Program-made: the position numbers and the translations under genes
Assembly: GCA_018780645.1 (NCBI GenBank)
Contig: JADMJJ010000040.1
Coordinates: forward strand, 92,346-143,180
Origin: Burkholderiaceae bacterium
GTDB lineage: Bacteria > Pseudomonadota > Gammaproteobacteria > Burkholderiales > Burkholderiaceae_C
Direction: 5' to 3'
DNA: 50,835 bases
Shown: positions 35,910 through 44,639 of the stretch, piece after piece
How the letters are laid out: each line of letters starts with the position of its first letter
Position numbering within the stretch: the first letter of the stretch is position 1
The notes under the pieces: model-generated
Told to the model about the DNA's origin: nothing
The model's database searches: none
What the model saw: only the letters and a program-made list of their open reading frames with translations

Positions 35910-37280
35910 TCAGTCACGGCCCAACTCGGCCAGCGCACCCACATCGGCGGCGCCGCCCACACCCCAGCAGGCCGCGATCAGTGCGCTGCAGCGCTCTGCG
36001 CCCAGCACCTGATCGGCCATGCCGCGGAATTTCGCTTCCAGCTGCGCATCGCTCATCGGCCTGGCCAGCGAGCCGATGGCATGCTCGACGAAGACATGCA
36101 CGCGGCGCCCATCGCTCAGCACGGCGGTGACATCGGCGCTGGCCTCGGCAATGGCGTCGTCCACCGTGGCCACGACCTTGCGGCGCAGCGCCACCAGGTC
36201 GGCGCGGTTGACGATGTCGTCGGCGAACTCTTCCTCGGCCGCGCGGCCGAAGGTCAGGCCGGCGGCGCAGCCGTGATAGACGCTGAACTTGGCCTGCAGG
36301 CCGTCGGCCGGCTCCTTCTTGCCGGTCAGCTCCAGCACCAGCGAATGCACCTTGAGTTCGAGGCGCTCGATGTGTTCGGGCCTCACGCCCTGTTCGCGCA
36401 GCTGCGCGCAGGCGTCGATGCTGGGGTGGATGACGATGCCGCAGGCAAAGGGCTTGTAGGCATTGAAGCTGATCTCGAAGCGCGAGCCCAGCTCGGATGT
36501 GATCTCCGACCAGTCGTTCTTGGTCGAGATCGTCTGCATCATGCCTCGCGGTGCCTCCAGTGCACGCGGGCTGGCGGTGAAGCCCTGCTGGGCGAGCAGC
36601 GCCGCCATCAGGCCGGCCCGTGCGGCGGCGCCGGGGTGGAAGGGCTTGGTCATGGTGCCGAACTGCTCGCGCACGCCGATCGGCTGCGAGGCGGCGATGC
36701 CCAGCGCCATCGCCGTCTGCCGCACGTCCAGCTTCAGCAGCCGCGCGCAGGCCGCGGCCGCGCCCAGGGTGCCGGTGCTGCCGGTGATGTGCCAGCCGCG
36801 GTCGTAGTGGTCCGGGTACATGGCATTGCCGACGCGGCAGCTGACGTCGATGCCCAGCACCAGCGCATCGATCAGTGCGCGGCCGCTGGCGCCCGTGTGC
36901 TCGGCCAGGGCGAGCACCGCGCTGACCACCGGGCCGGCCGGGTGGATGATGGTCTTCAGATGCGTGTCATCGAAGTCGAAGGTGTGCGAGCTGATGCCAT
37001 TGATCAGTGCCGCGCTGGCCATGTCCACCTTCTCGCTGCGGCCCAGGACGCTGGCCTGCGCCGCGGGCTGCAGCAACTGCACGGCGGCCAGCGCCGCCTG
37101 CGCGGTTTCGTGGTGGGCGGCGCCGACGGCGCAGCCCACCCAGTTCATCAAGGTGCGGTGGGCTTCATGGTCCACCGCATCGCTCCAGCCGCGAGATGGG
37201 TGATTGACGATGAATTCGGCCAGGATCTGGGTGACGGGCGGGGCGTGGTGGTCGGCGGCGACCTGGGTATTGCGGGCCAT
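35910..37280 (-). CDS. MmgE/PrpD-family protein
   Basis: A 456-residue protein of the 2-methylcitrate dehydratase/iminodisuccinate epimerase superfamily. NGISSHTFDFDDTH, IHPAGPVVSAVLA and ASQPIGVREQFGTMTKPFHPG are conserved family segments. Members dehydrate or epimerise hydroxy- or amino-dicarboxylates. With a TctC receptor upstream and a CoA-transferase divergent, it probably processes the acid captured by the receptor. It is not next to prpB or prpC, so a methylcitrate role is unlikely. Confidence 0.9.
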   Translation of the reverse strand: MARNTQVAADHHAPPVTQILAEFIVNHPSRGWSDAVDHEAHRTLMNWVGCAVGAAHHETAQAALAAVQLLQPAAQASVLGRSEKVDMASAALINGISSHTFDFDDTHLKTIIHPAGPVVSAVLALAEHTGASGRALIDALVLGIDVSCRVGNAMYPDHYDRGWHITGSTGTLGAAAACARLLKLDVRQTAMALGIAASQPIGVREQFGTMTKPFHPGAAARAGLMAALLAQQGFTASPRALEAPRGMMQTISTKNDWSEITSELGSRFEISFNAYKPFACGIVIHPSIDACAQLREQGVRPEHIERLELKVHSLVLELTGKKEPADGLQAKFSVYHGCAAGLTFGRAAEEEFADDIVNRADLVALRRKVVATVDDAIAEASADVTAVLSDGRRVHVFVEHAIGSLARPMSDAQLEAKFRGMADQVLGAERCSALIAACWGVGGAADVGALAELGRD

Positions 37281-37302
37281 GGGGAAATCTTTCTGAGGAG
37301 GG

Positions 37303-38268
37303 TCAGTTGTCGAGCTGTATGCCGCGGGCCTTGGCCACTTGCGTCCAGCGGGCGATGTCGGCGCGGATGAAGTCGGCGAACTGTTCGGGGCTCATGGCAA
37401 GTGGCTCCAACGCCTCGATCGAAAGCTTCTCGCGCAGATCGGGCATGGCCAGCACCGCGCCCAGGCTGTCGTTGAGGGTCCTGACCACGGCGGCGGGCAT
37501 GCCGGCGGGGCCGACCACGCCATACCACTGCTGGGCCTCGAAGCCCTTGAAGCCGGATTCGTCCAGGGTCGGGATGTCCTTGAACTGCGGGTGGCGGACC
37601 AGGCCGGTTACCGCCAATGGCCGCACGCGGCCGGAGCGGATATGCGGCACGGCCGCGGCCAGGCCCGGGAACATCGCCTGCGTCTGGCCGCCAATCAGAT
37701 CGGTGAAGGCCGGGGCGATGCCGCGGTAGGGAATGTGCACCATGAAGGAGTTGACCTGCTGCTTGAACAGCTCCATCGTCAGATGGGTCAGCGAGCCCGC
37801 CCCGGCGGAGCCGTAGCTGAGCTTGCCGGGGTTCTGGCGCAGGTAGGTGACGAACTCCTTCAGCGTATTGACCGGCAGCGCGGCGTTGACCACCAGCACA
37901 TTGGGCGTGCCACCAATCATGCCCACCGGCGTGAAGTCCCTGATCGCGTCATAGGGCAGCTTGCGCGTGGCCGGGCTGGTGCCATGGGTGGCCACATAGC
38001 CCTGCATCAAGGTGTAGCCATCGGGTGCTGCGCGCGCCGTGGTCTGGGCCGCGATGGTGCCGCCGCCGCCGCTCTGGTTGTCCACCACGAAGGTTTGCTT
38101 CAGCGCCTGGCCCCAGCGCTCGGTGACGGTGCGGCCGACGAAATCGCTGCCGCCGCCCGGCGCCACCGGCACGATGTAGCGGATAGGCTTGTTCGGGAAG
38201 GCGGTCTGGGCCCAGGCCGGCAGGCCCAGCATCAGCGGTGTGGCTTGCAGCAGGGTGCGTCGTTTCAT
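37303..38268 (-). CDS. tripartite tricarboxylate transporter receptor (TctC/Bug)
   Basis: About 321 residues: signal peptide to LPAWAQ (about 21), then the Bug signature FPNKPIRYIVPVAPGGGSD, VVDNQSGGGG and MVHIPYRGIAPAFTDLIGG. These proteins bind carboxylates in the periplasm for a TctAB-type permease. No permease is present in this window, as is common for Bug genes. I start at the ATG at 38268, which overlaps the GntR stop (ATGA). Confidence 0.93.
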   Translation of the reverse strand: MKRRTLLQATPLMLGLPAWAQTAFPNKPIRYIVPVAPGGGSDFVGRTVTERWGQALKQTFVVDNQSGGGGTIAAQTTARAAPDGYTLMQGYVATHGTSPATRKLPYDAIRDFTPVGMIGGTPNVLVVNAALPVNTLKEFVTYLRQNPGKLSYGSAGAGSLTHLTMELFKQQVNSFMVHIPYRGIAPAFTDLIGGQTQAMFPGLAAAVPHIRSGRVRPLAVTGLVRHPQFKDIPTLDESGFKGFEAQQWYGVVGPAGMPAAVVRTLNDSLGAVLAMPDLREKLSIEALEPLAMSPEQFADFIRADIARWTQVAKARGIQLDN

Positions 38269-38987
38269 GCCTGTTTCCATTCGGGTGGTGGGCTGGTCAC
38301 GTCCAGCGTGGACAGCAGACGCTGGCGTCCCTGCAGCACATGGGCTTGCGCCAGCTTGTTGGCGCGGTCCGCCGCGCCCTTGGCAATGGCGTCGAAGATC
38401 TGGCGATGCTCCTTGTTGGAGCGGCGCATATTGATCGAGGCGTCGAAGTAGCGCCTGCGGTACAGATGCAGCTCCTTCACATGGTCTTCATAGGCTTGCT
38501 GAGCGCGCTGGTTGCGGCATTGCGCCATCAGCAGCGCATGGAAGCGCAGATTCAGCTGGTAGTAGCGCTGGCCATCGTCGGCCTCGCAGGCGGCATCCAT
38601 GCCATCCAGCAGCTGCTCGAACTCCCGGCGGTCGGCCTCGCTGAGGTGTTCGGCCGCCTGCTGCGCGGCAAAGCCCAGCAGCAGGGCGCGCAGCTCGTAG
38701 ATCTCCAGCATCTCGCGCACCGAGATCTGGCGCACGAACACGCCGCGATTCGGCACCGCCAGCACCAGGCCGATGCCGGTGAGCATGCGTATGGCCTCGC
38801 GAATCGGGCCGCGGCTGGTGCCCATGCGCAGGGCCAGCGCGGCCTCGTTCAGCCGCTCGCCGGGGGGGATCTCGCCGCTGTAGATCAGCTGCTGCAGCTG
38901 CTCGCAAATGCCATGGGCGAGGCCCTGTTGCGATCGCTCGGTGCGGGCCGGCATGGCACGTTTTTTCGCGGCGGGACTTGTGTTCAT
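38265..38987 (-). CDS. GntR-family regulator, FCD subfamily
   Basis: A 240-residue protein with an N-terminal winged helix (IYSGEIPPGERLNEAALALRM, seen as SGEIPPGERLNE, and TSRGPIREAIRMLTGIG) and an all-helical FCD effector domain from about residue 95. FCD regulators usually sense an organic acid. It sits between two oppositely directed catabolic gene groups and should control both through the palindromic site at 39049-39064. Confidence 0.93.
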   Translation of the reverse strand: MNTSPAAKKRAMPARTERSQQGLAHGICEQLQQLIYSGEIPPGERLNEAALALRMGTSRGPIREAIRMLTGIGLVLAVPNRGVFVRQISVREMLEIYELRALLLGFAAQQAAEHLSEADRREFEQLLDGMDAACEADDGQRYYQLNLRFHALLMAQCRNQRAQQAYEDHVKELHLYRRRYFDASINMRRSNKEHRQIFDAIAKGAADRANKLAQAHVLQGRQRLLSTLDVTSPPPEWKQA

Positions 38988-39048
38988 GGGCCGGATGCTA
39001 GCGCAAGCGGCCGTCCTTGTGGGCCTCTAAGTGTTTGCGATAGGTTTG

Positions 39049-39064
39049 AAAGTGTTGACACTTT
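39049..39064. promoter_or_regulatory. palindromic operator overlapping a -35 element
   Basis: AAAGTGT-TG-ACACTTT is a perfect inverted repeat, the expected form of a GntR-family site. Inside it, 39055-39060 reads TTGACA, an exact -35 hexamer for the rightward CoA-transferase operon. A regulator bound here would block RNA polymerase. Related half-sites (AAGTGTT at 39029, ACACTTT near 39090) lie on both sides. Confidence 0.6.
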
Positions 39065-39121
39065 TGGCTTGACGGCCAACACTCGTCGCACACTTTCCGG
39101 GCCTGCCCCGACCCGACCGCC

Positions 39122-40312
39122 ATGCCGCATGTCCCCGCTTCCAGCGCCCTGGCGCGATTTCGCGTCATCGACCTGACCCAGGTACGGGCCGGCCCCACGG
39201 CCTGCCGCCAACTGGCCGACTGGGGCGCCGACGTGATCCAGGTGCAGATGCCCGAGCACATGCGCGGCGACGACACGCTGGGTGGCCAGGACGGCAGCGA
39301 CTACCAGTACACGCACCGCAACAAGCGCAGCGTCACGCTCAATCTGAAGGAGCCCGAGGGCATTGCGGCGCTCAAAAAACTGATCGCCACCGCCGATGTC
39401 GTGGTCGAGAACTTCCGCCCCGATGTGAAGCTCCGTCTGGGCATCGACTACGAGACGCTGGCCAGCGATCAGCCGGGCCTGGTCTATGCCAGCATCTCCG
39501 GCTTCGGCCAGACCGGCCCGCTGGCCGAGCGGCCGGGCTTCGACCAGATCGCCCAGGGCATGGGCGGCCTGATGTCGGTCACCGGGCTGCAGGAGCAGGG
39601 GCCGGTGCGGGTGGGCATTCCGATTGCCGATCTCTGCGCGGGCATCTTCGCGGCCCAGGGCATTCTGGTGGCGCTGCTGGAGCGCGATAGCTCGGGCAAG
39701 GGCCAGTGGGTGCAGACCTCGCTGCTGCAATCGATGATCTACATGATGGACTTCCAGACCGCCCGCTGGCTGGTCGATGGCGAGGTGGCCACGCAGGCCG
39801 GCAACTTCCACCCGACCAGCATCCCGACCGGCGTCTACAAGGCCCGCGACGGCTATATGAACATCGCCGTGTTCGGCAGCAAGATCTGGGAGCGCTTCTG
39901 CACCACCCTCGGAGCGCCGGAGTGGATCACCGACCCGCGCTTCCATGACAAGCCCAGCCGCAGCGTCAACCGCGATGCGCTGAATGCGGCGATCAACGAG
40001 CGCCTGGCGCATCAGGACCGCGCCCACTGGATAGAGCGATTCAACAGGGACGGTGTGGCCTGCGGCCACATCAACGACATGAGCGAAGTCTTCGACGAGG
40101 CCCAGGTCAAGCACCTGGGCCTGGTGCAGAGCGTGGTCAGCGAGCGTCTGGGGCCGCAGCGCCATGTCGGCCAGCCGATGACCCTGGAGCGCACGCCCAG
40201 CCTGCTTGTGCGTGCAGCACCGAGACGCGGCGAACACACGGAAGAGGTGCTTGGAGAGCTGGGCCTGGCGCCCGACGACATTGCGCAGCTGAAGGCGCGG
40301 GGAGTGTTCTGA
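39122..40312 (+). CDS. class III (CaiB/BaiF) CoA-transferase
   Basis: A 396-residue enzyme that moves CoA onto a carboxylic acid, giving the activated thioester for the next steps. RVIDLTQVRAGPTACRQLADWGADVI, seen as its parts VIDLTQVRAGP and LADWGADVI, is the family start. The catalytic aspartate is about residue 170 in IPIADLCAGIFAAQG. Its stop codon shares a base with the next start (TGATG), so it heads a coupled four-gene operon. Confidence 0.93.
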   Translation: MPHVPASSALARFRVIDLTQVRAGPTACRQLADWGADVIQVQMPEHMRGDDTLGGQDGSDYQYTHRNKRSVTLNLKEPEGIAALKKLIATADVVVENFRPDVKLRLGIDYETLASDQPGLVYASISGFGQTGPLAERPGFDQIAQGMGGLMSVTGLQEQGPVRVGIPIADLCAGIFAAQGILVALLERDSSGKGQWVQTSLLQSMIYMMDFQTARWLVDGEVATQAGNFHPTSIPTGVYKARDGYMNIAVFGSKIWERFCTTLGAPEWITDPRFHDKPSRSVNRDALNAAINERLAHQDRAHWIERFNRDGVACGHINDMSEVFDEAQVKHLGLVQSVVSERLGPQRHVGQPMTLERTPSLLVRAAPRRGEHTEEVLGELGLAPDDIAQLKARGVF

Positions 40313-41118
40313 TGACCGCTGACTACGTTTCACCCACCGAGCGCGTGCAGGTGCGCCTGGACGGCAGCAGCCTGCACATCGTCTTCAACAACCCGGCCAA
40401 GCACAACGCGCTGAGCGTGGACATGTGGGGCGCCGTGCCGGCGCTGCTGACGCAGGCTGCCACCGACGAGCGCGTGCGCCTGGTGGTGTTCTCCGGCGCA
40501 GGCGAGAAGGCCTTTGTCTCGGGCGCGGACATCTCGCAGTTCGAGGATCAGCGCGCGGCCAAGGAGGCGGTGAAGCACTACGAGGCGCTGGCCGAAGAGG
40601 CGCTGATGGCTATTCTTCACTCGGCCAAGCCGACCTTGGCCTGCATCAAGGGCTGGTGCATTGGCGGTGGCGTCAACGTCGCCATCAGCTGCGACATCCG
40701 CATCGCCGCCAGCGACGCGGTGTTCGGCATACCGGCCGCCCGGCTGGGCCTGGGCTACCGCTATTCGGCGCTGAAGAATCTGGTGGATCTGATCGGCGTC
40801 GGCGCGGCCAAGGACCTGTTCTACACGGCGCGCCGGATCGATGCCGCCGAGGCCAGGGCGCTGGGGCTGATCTCGCGCACTTGCGCGGTCGAGCAATTGC
40901 CGGCGCTGCTGGCCGAGTACACCGGCGCCATCGGCGAGAACGCGCCGCTGACGATTGCCGCGGCCAAGCAGATCGTCGGCGAGATCCTCAAGCCCTCGCC
41001 GGACCTGGACGTCGAGCGCTGCCGGGCGCTGATCCTCGGTTGCTTTGAGAGCGAAGACTATGCCGAGGGCCGCCGCGCCTTCATGGAAAAACGCAAGCCG
41101 CAGTTCAAGGGGCGATGA
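40312..41118 (+). CDS. crotonase-fold protein with altered active site
   Basis: A 268-residue enoyl-CoA hydratase/isomerase relative. The oxyanion-hole segments SGADISQF (about 71-78) and CIGGGVN (116-122) are intact, so it should bind acyl-CoA. The two catalytic glutamates of classical hydratase are replaced: the position after GGGV is Asn122, and PE(I/V) is PAA (Ala142). It is therefore unlikely to be an ordinary hydratase. A decarboxylase, hydrolase or isomerase is more plausible. The substrate is probably the CoA ester made by the upstream transferase. Confidence 0.87.
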   Translation: MTADYVSPTERVQVRLDGSSLHIVFNNPAKHNALSVDMWGAVPALLTQAATDERVRLVVFSGAGEKAFVSGADISQFEDQRAAKEAVKHYEALAEEALMAILHSAKPTLACIKGWCIGGGVNVAISCDIRIAASDAVFGIPAARLGLGYRYSALKNLVDLIGVGAAKDLFYTARRIDAAEARALGLISRTCAVEQLPALLAEYTGAIGENAPLTIAAAKQIVGEILKPSPDLDVERCRALILGCFESEDYAEGRRAFMEKRKPQFKGR

Positions 41119-42095
41119 TGATGAAATCCTACTCACTCAGGGTCGAAGGCACGGAGGTCCTCGTCCAACTGGGCGACGTGCCCCTGCCCGAGGCAGGCCG
41201 GGGTCAGGTCTTGCTGAAGATGCAGGCCGCCGGCCTGAACCGTGGCGAGTTCATTCCCGGCGGGCTGATCAAGGGCGGGGCCTCCAAGCCCGCCGGCATC
41301 GAGGGCGCGGGCGAGGTCGTCGCGCTGGGCTCGGGCGTCACGGGTCTGCAGGTCGGCCAGCGCGTGATGGGCCGCTGCGCCGGCGCCTTCTCCGAATACG
41401 CGGTGATGGATGCGCGCGAGGCGCTGCCTGTCCCGGCCGGCCTGGCGATGGAAGCGGCCGCTGCGGTGCCGCTGACCCTGCTGGTGGTACATGACATGCT
41501 GGTGCTGCAGGGCCGGCTCAAGGCCGCCGAGTGGCTGCTGGTGACCGGTGTGTCCTCGGGCGTCGGCGTGGCCTCGCTGCAGGTGGCCAAGGCGCTGGGC
41601 GCCAAGGTCATCGGCACCTCGGGCTCGCCGGATAAGCTTTCGCGCCTGCAGGCCCTGGGTCTGGATGTGGCTATCAACACCCGCGCACCCGATTTCGCCG
41701 CCCGCGTGCTGGAAGCTACCGGCGGCCAGGGCGCGAACCTGGTCGTCAACACCGTAGGCGGCAGCGTGTTCGCCGAATGCCTGCGCTGCATGGCCTTCGA
41801 AGGGCGGCTCGCGACTGTCGGCTATGTGGACCATCAGCTGAAGGCCGAGATCGACATCCAGGCGTTGCACGTCAAGCGGCTCACGCTGTTCGGCGTCTCC
41901 AACAAGATGCGCAGCGCCGACCAGCGCGCGGCCGGCCTGCCCGCCTTCAAGGCCGATCTGTTGCCAGCGATTGCCGACGGCCGCATACGGCCTCTGGTCG
42001 ATCGGGTGTTCACATTCGACGAACTCGCGGCCGCCCAGGCCTATATGGAAACCAACCAGCATCTGGGCAAGATCGTGCTGAAGATCGCAGATTGA
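41115..42095 (+). CDS. MDR-family NAD(P)H:quinone oxidoreductase-like enzyme
   Basis: A 326-residue zinc-independent medium-chain dehydrogenase. The N-terminal GroES-like part has AAGLNRGEFIPGG and the cofactor fold has VTGVSSGVGVASLQVAKALGA, which suits NADPH. The family reduces quinones or enoyl groups, including enoyl-CoA. In this operon it may reduce the product of the crotonase. It overlaps the upstream gene by four bases; two further in-frame ATGs immediately follow the first. Confidence 0.9.
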   Translation: MMMKSYSLRVEGTEVLVQLGDVPLPEAGRGQVLLKMQAAGLNRGEFIPGGLIKGGASKPAGIEGAGEVVALGSGVTGLQVGQRVMGRCAGAFSEYAVMDAREALPVPAGLAMEAAAAVPLTLLVVHDMLVLQGRLKAAEWLLVTGVSSGVGVASLQVAKALGAKVIGTSGSPDKLSRLQALGLDVAINTRAPDFAARVLEATGGQGANLVVNTVGGSVFAECLRCMAFEGRLATVGYVDHQLKAEIDIQALHVKRLTLFGVSNKMRSADQRAAGLPAFKADLLPAIADGRIRPLVDRVFTFDELAAAQAYMETNQHLGKIVLKIAD

Positions 42096-42124
42096 TCGCG
42101 CCAGAGAGCGCAACCGGAGACAAT

Positions 42125-43114
42125 ATGCATTACATGCTTCATAAGCTGACTCAGCGCCGTGCGCTGCTGGCCACGCTGCTCCTGCTGGGCAGCGGCGGCA
42201 TTGCCCAGGCCCAGGCCTGGCCTTCCAAGCCGATACGGCTGGTCATCGGCTTCGCCCCCGGTGGCGCGGCCGACTATGTGGCACGCACCATCGCCGACCC
42301 GCTGGGCCGCGTGCTGGGCCAGACGGTGACGGTCGACAACCGCGCCGGTGCCGGCAGCAGCCTGGCGGCCGATTTCGTGGCCAAGGCGCCGGCCGACGGC
42401 TACACCCTCTTGATCGCCAGCCCCAGCAGCATCTCGGTCAACCCGGCGCTGAACCCCAAGCTCAGCTACAGCGCCAAAGACCTGCTGCCGGTCACCCGCG
42501 TCACGACTTCGCCGCTGGTCGTGGCCGTCAACCCGGGGGCGGGCATCAACACCTTCCAGGAGCTTATCGCCATGGCCAAGGCCAAGCCGGGCGTGCTGAA
42601 CTACACCACCTCGGGCAATGGCTCGGCGCCGCATCTCGGCGCGGCCCACTTCAGCAAGGTGGCCGGTGTGGAGATGGTGCACATTCCCTACCGCGGCGGC
42701 GCGCCAGCCATCCAGGCCGTGGTGGCCGGCGACGCCCAGCTGACCTTCGGCACGCCGCCCTCGGTCCTGCCCATGGTGCAGGCCGGGCGCCTGAAGGCAC
42801 TGGCCGTGACCAGCCCGAACCGCACGCCCCTGGTGCCCGATGTGCCGGGCACCATGGAGGCCGGCCTGCCCGGCTACAGCCTGTCGTTCTGGTATGGATT
42901 CTTCGTGCCGGTGGGCACACCGCCCGAGGTGACGAAGAAGCTGTTCGACGCCACACAGCAGGTCATGCAGCGCCCGGAGGTGAAGGCCGCGCTGGCGCGC
43001 GAGGGCACCGAGGTGGCCATGTCCAAGTCACCCGAGGACTTCGCCGCCTTCCTGACCGAGGACAACCGCTTCTGGGCCAAGCTGGTCAAGGATGCCGGCG
43101 TGAAGTCCGATTGA
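42125..43114 (+). CDS. tripartite tricarboxylate transporter receptor (TctC/Bug)
   Basis: About 329 residues: a signal peptide ending near GIAQAQA (about 30), then WPSKPIRLVIGFAPGGAAD, VDNRAGAGSSLAAD and MVHIPYRGGAPAIQAVVAG. The second Bug receptor of the locus, at the end of the CoA-transferase operon. The start has GGAGACA in front. It may bind the same compound as the receptor at 37303 or a related one. Confidence 0.94.
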   Translation: MHYMLHKLTQRRALLATLLLLGSGGIAQAQAWPSKPIRLVIGFAPGGAADYVARTIADPLGRVLGQTVTVDNRAGAGSSLAADFVAKAPADGYTLLIASPSSISVNPALNPKLSYSAKDLLPVTRVTTSPLVVAVNPGAGINTFQELIAMAKAKPGVLNYTTSGNGSAPHLGAAHFSKVAGVEMVHIPYRGGAPAIQAVVAGDAQLTFGTPPSVLPMVQAGRLKALAVTSPNRTPLVPDVPGTMEAGLPGYSLSFWYGFFVPVGTPPEVTKKLFDATQQVMQRPEVKAALAREGTEVAMSKSPEDFAAFLTEDNRFWAKLVKDAGVKSD

Positions 43115-43121
43115 CTTCGGT

Positions 43122-44042
43122 TCAGGTTGTACCGCTCTTGCGCCCCGCCAGCAGCAGCACCACGCCCACCAGCACGAGGCCGGCCGAGGCCCATTCGAAG
43201 GAGCTGACGACCTCGCCGGCAATGCCCACGCCCAGCAGCATGGCGATGACCGGATTGACGAAGCAGTAGCTGGAGGCCAGGCCGGTGGGCGCCTTGGCCA
43301 GCAGCACCATATAGGCGTTGAAGGCGATCAGCGAACCGGCCACCACCAGATAGAACCAGGCCGCCACCGACACCGGCTCGGGCGGCCATTGGCGGGCCAG
43401 CACGGCATAGTCGTCGCTGATGGCTGCCATCAGCAATAGCACGACGCCGCCACAGATCATCTCGCTGGCAAAGCCGGTGGCGCCCGGGGCCAGCGGCAGG
43501 CGGCGCTGCGACAGCATGCTGCCGGCGCACCATGCCAGACAGGCAATGGCAATGGCGATCAGCCCCGGCGTGCTGGCCGCAAAACCGGCGCCCTGCGTCA
43601 GCAGCAGTACGCCACCCAGGCCGCAGGCAATGCCCAGGGCCTCCAGCCGCGAGGGCAGATTGCCCATCAGCGCGTTGGCGGCCACCATCAGCACCGGCAC
43701 CACGGCGATGAAGGCCACCACCAGGCCTGAGCCGACCGTCTGCTCGGCATAGGCCGTGCCACCCATGCCGCCACCCAGCATCAGGGTGCCCACGGCCAGC
43801 GCATTGCGCCACTGCCGGCGATCGGGCCAGGGCGCACCGCGCCAGAGCATCCAGGCCATCAAGACGACGCCTGCGACCAGAAAGCGCGAGCCCATCTGCA
43901 CAAAGGGCGGCAGGCTGATCAGCGCGTACTTGATCGCGAGGTAGGTGGAGCCCCAGACCAGCCAAGTCGCGGCCAGGCAGGCAATGATCAGGGGCGAGAG
44001 GGCGGTGCTGCTCCGCAGCGGGGTCAGGGTGGCGGTCGTCAT
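43122..44042 (-). CDS. EamA-family (DMT) exporter, YedA-like
   Basis: About 306 residues with ten hydrophobic segments in two EamA repeats. WLVWGSTYLAIKYAL and PPFVQMGSRFLVAG are typical of the YedA/RhaT-like drug/metabolite transporters, which often export amino acids or metabolites. It is divergent from an Lrp-type regulator 105 bases away, a common pairing for amino-acid exporters. I prefer the Met at 44042 over 44063. Confidence 0.88.
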   Translation of the reverse strand: MTTATLTPLRSSTALSPLIIACLAATWLVWGSTYLAIKYALISLPPFVQMGSRFLVAGVVLMAWMLWRGAPWPDRRQWRNALAVGTLMLGGGMGGTAYAEQTVGSGLVVAFIAVVPVLMVAANALMGNLPSRLEALGIACGLGGVLLLTQGAGFAASTPGLIAIAIACLAWCAGSMLSQRRLPLAPGATGFASEMICGGVVLLLMAAISDDYAVLARQWPPEPVSVAAWFYLVVAGSLIAFNAYMVLLAKAPTGLASSYCFVNPVIAMLLGVGIAGEVVSSFEWASAGLVLVGVVLLLAGRKSGTT

Positions 44043-44147
44043 GCCGCAAATCGTAGACAGCAAGGAGATCGCGGTGAATGCCAGTTCGCAGGACTTTAGC
44101 GGGTTTGACCTTGCATTTCATTGTCTTGATGGTGCTAGGCTTTGAAC

Positions 44148-44639
44148 ATGGAATCTGGAATCGCCTTGGACGCCCATGACACCCGCATCCTGCTGGAGCT
44201 GCAGGCGGACGCCCGCCTGTCGATGGCCGAGCTGGGCCGGCGCGTGCATCTGAGCCAGCCGGCCGTCACCGAGCGGGTGCGCAAGCTTGAGGGCGCCGGC
44301 GTGATCTCGGGCTATCGCGCCACCGTCAATCTGGCGGCGCTGGGCTATGGCATACGGGCGCTGATGCGCGTGGGCCGCACCGACTACCCGCGCATGGTCA
44401 AGCTGGTGGAAGACACGCCCGAGGTGATCCGCTGCCACAACATCACCGGCAGCGACAGCTGGATGCTGGAGATCGCCGTGCTCGACGTGGCCCACCTCGA
44501 CGCCGTGGTCAGCCGTTTCTGCATGCTCGGCGAGACAGCCACGGCCATCATCCTGAGCACGGTGCGCGAGCAGCAGGCCGTGCGCCCGGCGCGGCGCGAA
44601 GACGTGAAGCCGCCGCAACGCAGCGCCAGGCCGGGCTGA
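44148..44639 (+). CDS. Lrp/AsnC-family transcriptional regulator
   Basis: About 163 residues: an N-terminal helix-turn-helix (LDAHDTRILLELQADARLS, LSQPAVTERVRKLEGAGVI) and a C-terminal RAM/ACT-like ligand domain (about 70-145). Likely responds to an amino acid and controls the divergent EamA exporter. A TTG six bases earlier is possible, but the ATG at 44148 is preferred. Confidence 0.92.
   Translation: MESGIALDAHDTRILLELQADARLSMAELGRRVHLSQPAVTERVRKLEGAGVISGYRATVNLAALGYGIRALMRVGRTDYPRMVKLVEDTPEVIRCHNITGSDSWMLEIAVLDVAHLDAVVSRFCMLGETATAIILSTVREQQAVRPARREDVKPPQRSARPG

Noticed and set aside
34965-37370. An 801-codon rightward open frame opposite the MBL and MmgE/PrpD genes
   Set aside because: It is a high-GC antisense frame. 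The protein is rich in His, Arg, Gly and Ala with no family pattern, while the opposite strand encodes two clear families.
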